From: Meandrina meandrites
Lineage: Eukaryota; Cnidaria; Anthozoa; Scleractinia; Meandrinidae
Direction of reading: 5' to 3'
DNA length: 64,000 nucleotides
Assembly (NCBI GenBank): GCA_963693305.1
Contig: OY855905.1
Coordinates: forward strand, 46,189,395 to 46,253,394
Every line of letters starts with the position of its first letter. Positions within the stretch are counted from its first letter, which is position 1. The notes below the pieces were generated by a model. It searched no databases. It had not been told where the DNA came from and saw only the letters and a list, made by a program, of their open reading frames with translations. The translations under genes were made by a program, and so were the position numbers. This document shows positions 61,476-64,000 of the stretch, piece after piece.

Positions 61476-61893
61476 CATAAGGGTTGAAACGTGTAACTCC
61501 CTATGATTCGCATTGTACAAAGCGTTTGTACATTCGATTAGATTCATAGCGCGCGCTAGCTCGCGCTCGATGGCATAATCTTGTTTTTGAACAAGCTTGG
61601 TTGAATAAAGTTAAAACTGGTCAAATTTTCCTGTTTCATTTTCATGAAGTAGTCGGAAAAACTTTGCTTTGATACACTTAATAAATTTCTTCAGTTTCTG
61701 CAAGAATTTTACGGCGTTTAGGTCGAAATTCAAGCAACGTACCGCAAAACCAAAAATTCTGTTGCGTGTGCCATAACGTGTGCAAAGCATTCGCGTACTA
61801 ATTATAACTTTTCGTGTTTCCAAATATAGTACTTGGCAAAACTGAATATTCAAACACTGTGTTTGCGCGTTACACGTTTCAACCCTTATGGGT
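61476..61893. mobile_element. 418-bp MITE with 22-bp TIRs
   Basis: CATAAGGGTTGAAACGTGTA on the left is the exact reverse complement of TACACGTTTCAACCCTTATG on the right. No coding capacity was recognised inside. Confidence 0.85.
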
Positions 61894-61950
61894 TCTGGTC
61901 GAAGTCACTTCACATTGCAGTACGATCACTAAAAGAGATTTTGCCTCATT

Positions 61951-62602
61951 AGGACGTTCGCGCTAATTGTTTATGCGCATACTTCCTGCGCACGTAATTC
62001 ATGTCGCAACGCCATGCCACGTCATATTTTGAAGATGCGCGCTGAGTAAAGGGCGAGTTGCCTTTCCGCTAGCTTCGCTTGCAATTTGCTCTCTTAAATG
62101 GTCGGTGACCCCTACTTTTTTCTTTTTTCTTAACGGATCACGTTTGTTAACTAATATCTACGTTTTGCGAGAAAATGAAAAAAATCTATCGAGTGGAAGT
62201 TTGATTTTTTTTTGTCACACTGATGGTTTGAATTCCACTTTTTGAGCTTTGTTTTTTTTGCCGTAGGACAGTTTCTATTGCGTTTTTCCAGGGTTAAGTT
62301 TTACAAAAAAGATTGCAAAACTAGGAATTATTTACGCAACAGAGGTACTGTAACAAAATGTGACTGAGATCGTTAGCCTCCATTTACTCATCTTCGATAT
62401 TTTTCAACTATAAACCCTGTAAACCATGCTGAATTACGTGCGCCAATTTTTCAAAATCAGGGTAGTTTTCCACACGCTTTTTCTCTGAAACGAAGTCGGT
62501 GACCACAATTTTTTGTATTTCTGACACAAGTAACTCGTCTGACCGCAGCAAAAAAAATTAAAGAAATCTATGGAGTAAACAAATTTAACGCGAACGTCCT
62601 TA
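61951..62602. mobile_element. GGACGTTCGCG element, copy 2 (inverted relative to copy 1)
   Basis: It starts AGGACGTTCGCGCTAATTG and ends GCGAACGTCCTTAATTA. The interior reads GGTCGGTGACCCCTACTTTT and TTTCAAAATCAGGGTAGTTT, the reverse complements of copy 1 at 25618-26281. The right end lies 33 bp from the final exon of the next gene. Confidence 0.8.
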
Positions 62603-62634
62603 ATTAGCGTGCATGTTAAGGTCTAGCCGCTAGC

Positions 62635-64000
62635 CTAAGGTTGAGGGTCGTCTTCCTCCCCTCCGCTGGAATGTACGTCATCCTCAGGGCCCTGGTCATC
62701 CTCTTGCATCAAAGCGTTAATTGCTGTGGCACAGCTTCTAAGGTTTTCTTTTGCCTCGAGGCAGACGACATTCCTCCGAGAGGCCAGTCCTGCTACAATT
62801 CCAGCACCTTTAAAAATAAAATAGGCAACAACATTAAGCCGTGAGTTTGAAAAGTGACTCCCTATCAAATCCAGTTATGCGAGATCTTTTCGTCGTAGTT
62901 CGTCGGTGTCGACGAAAATACATATAATTGTTAACTATTCGCGTCTTATTTAAGCCGCGGCTATTTAAGCCACGTGTTATTTTTCTCGTATAAATAGCCC
63001 TAATAGGATTGCGACTTTTACGGATAAATTGTTAATATACTGCGCTTTTAACGGTTAATTTCTTTTAGAAGAGTTAACAAATATATTTATTCTTTCACAA
63101 CTTGATGAGCAGAATTTCAAGAATGTAAAACATAACATGCTTTAACAAAAGCTTACAACTAACGGCTGTTTCAAGACTCATTGTTGGGCGCCCTGAAATT
63201 ATTTCGAAAATGTTCTTACTTAGACTGTACAAGGTTCTCTTCTACAAGAATTGATTATACGACCAATTCAAGAAAACTTGAGAGGATTTTGATTTGAGCT
63301 AACCCCCAGAAGGATCGATGAAACATTTGAGCCAAGCAATCTGTACTTACCATTGGACTTGGTCAGGTCAAGGATCCACTGGCCTTCGAAACTTAAGATT
63401 TTCATTAGAGACTCGAGAAGGCTCGCTGGAAGATCCGCCTCGTTTGTAGATGGGTACGAAAAAACGTTGCTTGCACTGCGTTCCCCAAAGTTGCAGCACT
63501 CTGGCACAAGGACGTTCTTTGCTGACCAGTGGCCAATTATGACGTAATGCAAAGAATTTTGCAGTAGATTTCCTACAAGAAAGGAATTTTAATTTAGCGA
63601 AATTTTGCTCAATTGTATACTCATTTACGTCGTTTGTTAACACGATTAAATGAAGCGTAACCTCGGTTGAAGAATTATTTTCAAACTTGTTTATCAATAG
63701 TATAAAAATTAGAGAATACTGAATTATCAGACTTATCAATGTAATGGTTTTTTTCGTTATTTATACCCGCGCTAATAACCGACTTTTGGCTAACAACATC
63801 AATAAATACCCTCAACTACACTTTTATTTCATTAATTTCTTAATCCAAAAAAAAAAAAACAACAACAACAAAGATTGGTGGACGTTAACTTGCACTTTGA
63901 GTTCAAGACTGAGTTCGTGCTGTATATTTGAATACACTGTATTTACTTAACCTACCCTGAGGGGTCTTTGGTGATGTGTCGTTCCAATAGGCCTTTTGGA
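62635..64000 (-). CDS. Amino-methyltransferase-like gene, 3' end (partial, runs off the window)
   Basis: Minus-strand exons are 64000-63956 (open at the edge), 63572-63351 and 62807-62635 (stop at 62635-62637). Junctions are GT-AG and phases agree (1 and 1). The visible 147 or so residues read YWNDTSPKTPQGN, LHYVIIGHWSAKNV, FSYPSTNEADLP, then ESLMKIL, GQWILDLTKSNGAGIVAGLA and NVVCLEAKENLRSCATAIN, and end in an acidic tail (GPEDDVHSSGGEEDDPQP). A conserved proline-rich strip, a helix, a hydrophobic strand ending in Asp with a glycine loop, and a second strand ending in an acidic residue match the AdoMet-binding half of DNA amino-methyltransferases of the permuted (beta) class, where this motif is C-terminal. 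The loop reads TKSNG instead of FxGxG, so activity is uncertain. The catalytic DPPY region would be upstream, outside the window. Confidence 0.6.

Overview
The window is metazoan nuclear DNA: AT-rich, intron-dense, with GT-AG splicing, secreted and multi-pass receptor genes, and a heavy load of short inverted-repeat elements. Several repeat types and the gene set (an expanded GABA-B-like receptor, a nicotinic receptor, a prenylated complexin, a SUEL/rhamnose-binding lectin) suggest an anthozoan cnidarian, probably a stony coral. That taxonomic call is inference.

Layout, left to right. (1) 825-1479 (+): the last two coding exons of a receptor tyrosine kinase whose 5' part is outside the window. 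(2) 4463-18516 (+): a complete 19-exon class C GPCR, GABA-B receptor subunit 2-like; all junction phases agree and give 867 aa. (3) 18517-24152: a gene-poor gap holding inverted copies of a composite hairpin repeat. (4) 24153-28042 (-): a complete 5-exon nicotinic acetylcholine receptor alpha-type subunit, 502 aa. (5) 28043-34823: repeats, including a truncated LINE reverse transcriptase. (6) 34824-45412 (+): a 4-exon secreted single-domain SUEL lectin, 149 aa, whose two large introns are filled with mobile DNA. Intron 2 holds a pair of 1.18-kb inverted arms that are almost identical over most of their length. (7) 46841-57178 (-): an 11-exon TBC-domain Rab-GAP with both catalytic fingers intact. 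(8) 57283-57636 (+): single-exon complexin with a C-terminal CaaX box, head-to-head with the TBC gene across about 100 bp. (9) 57695-62602: minisatellites and satellites, including a GGTCCATGGACC array pair and a 38-bp satellite. (10) 62635-64000 (-): the 3' end of an amino-methyltransferase-like gene running off the right edge.

Three of the genes belong to synaptic signalling: GABA-B-like GPCR (slow inhibitory transmission), nicotinic receptor (fast cholinergic transmission) and complexin (SNARE clamp and release factor). The TBC protein acts on Rab-dependent membrane traffic. Nothing in the sequence shows that they are co-regulated, except for the likely shared promoter of complexin and the TBC gene.

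Exon models were built by hand from reading frame, splice consensus and family alignment from memory. No database search was run. Long introns and gaps are mostly repeat-derived.
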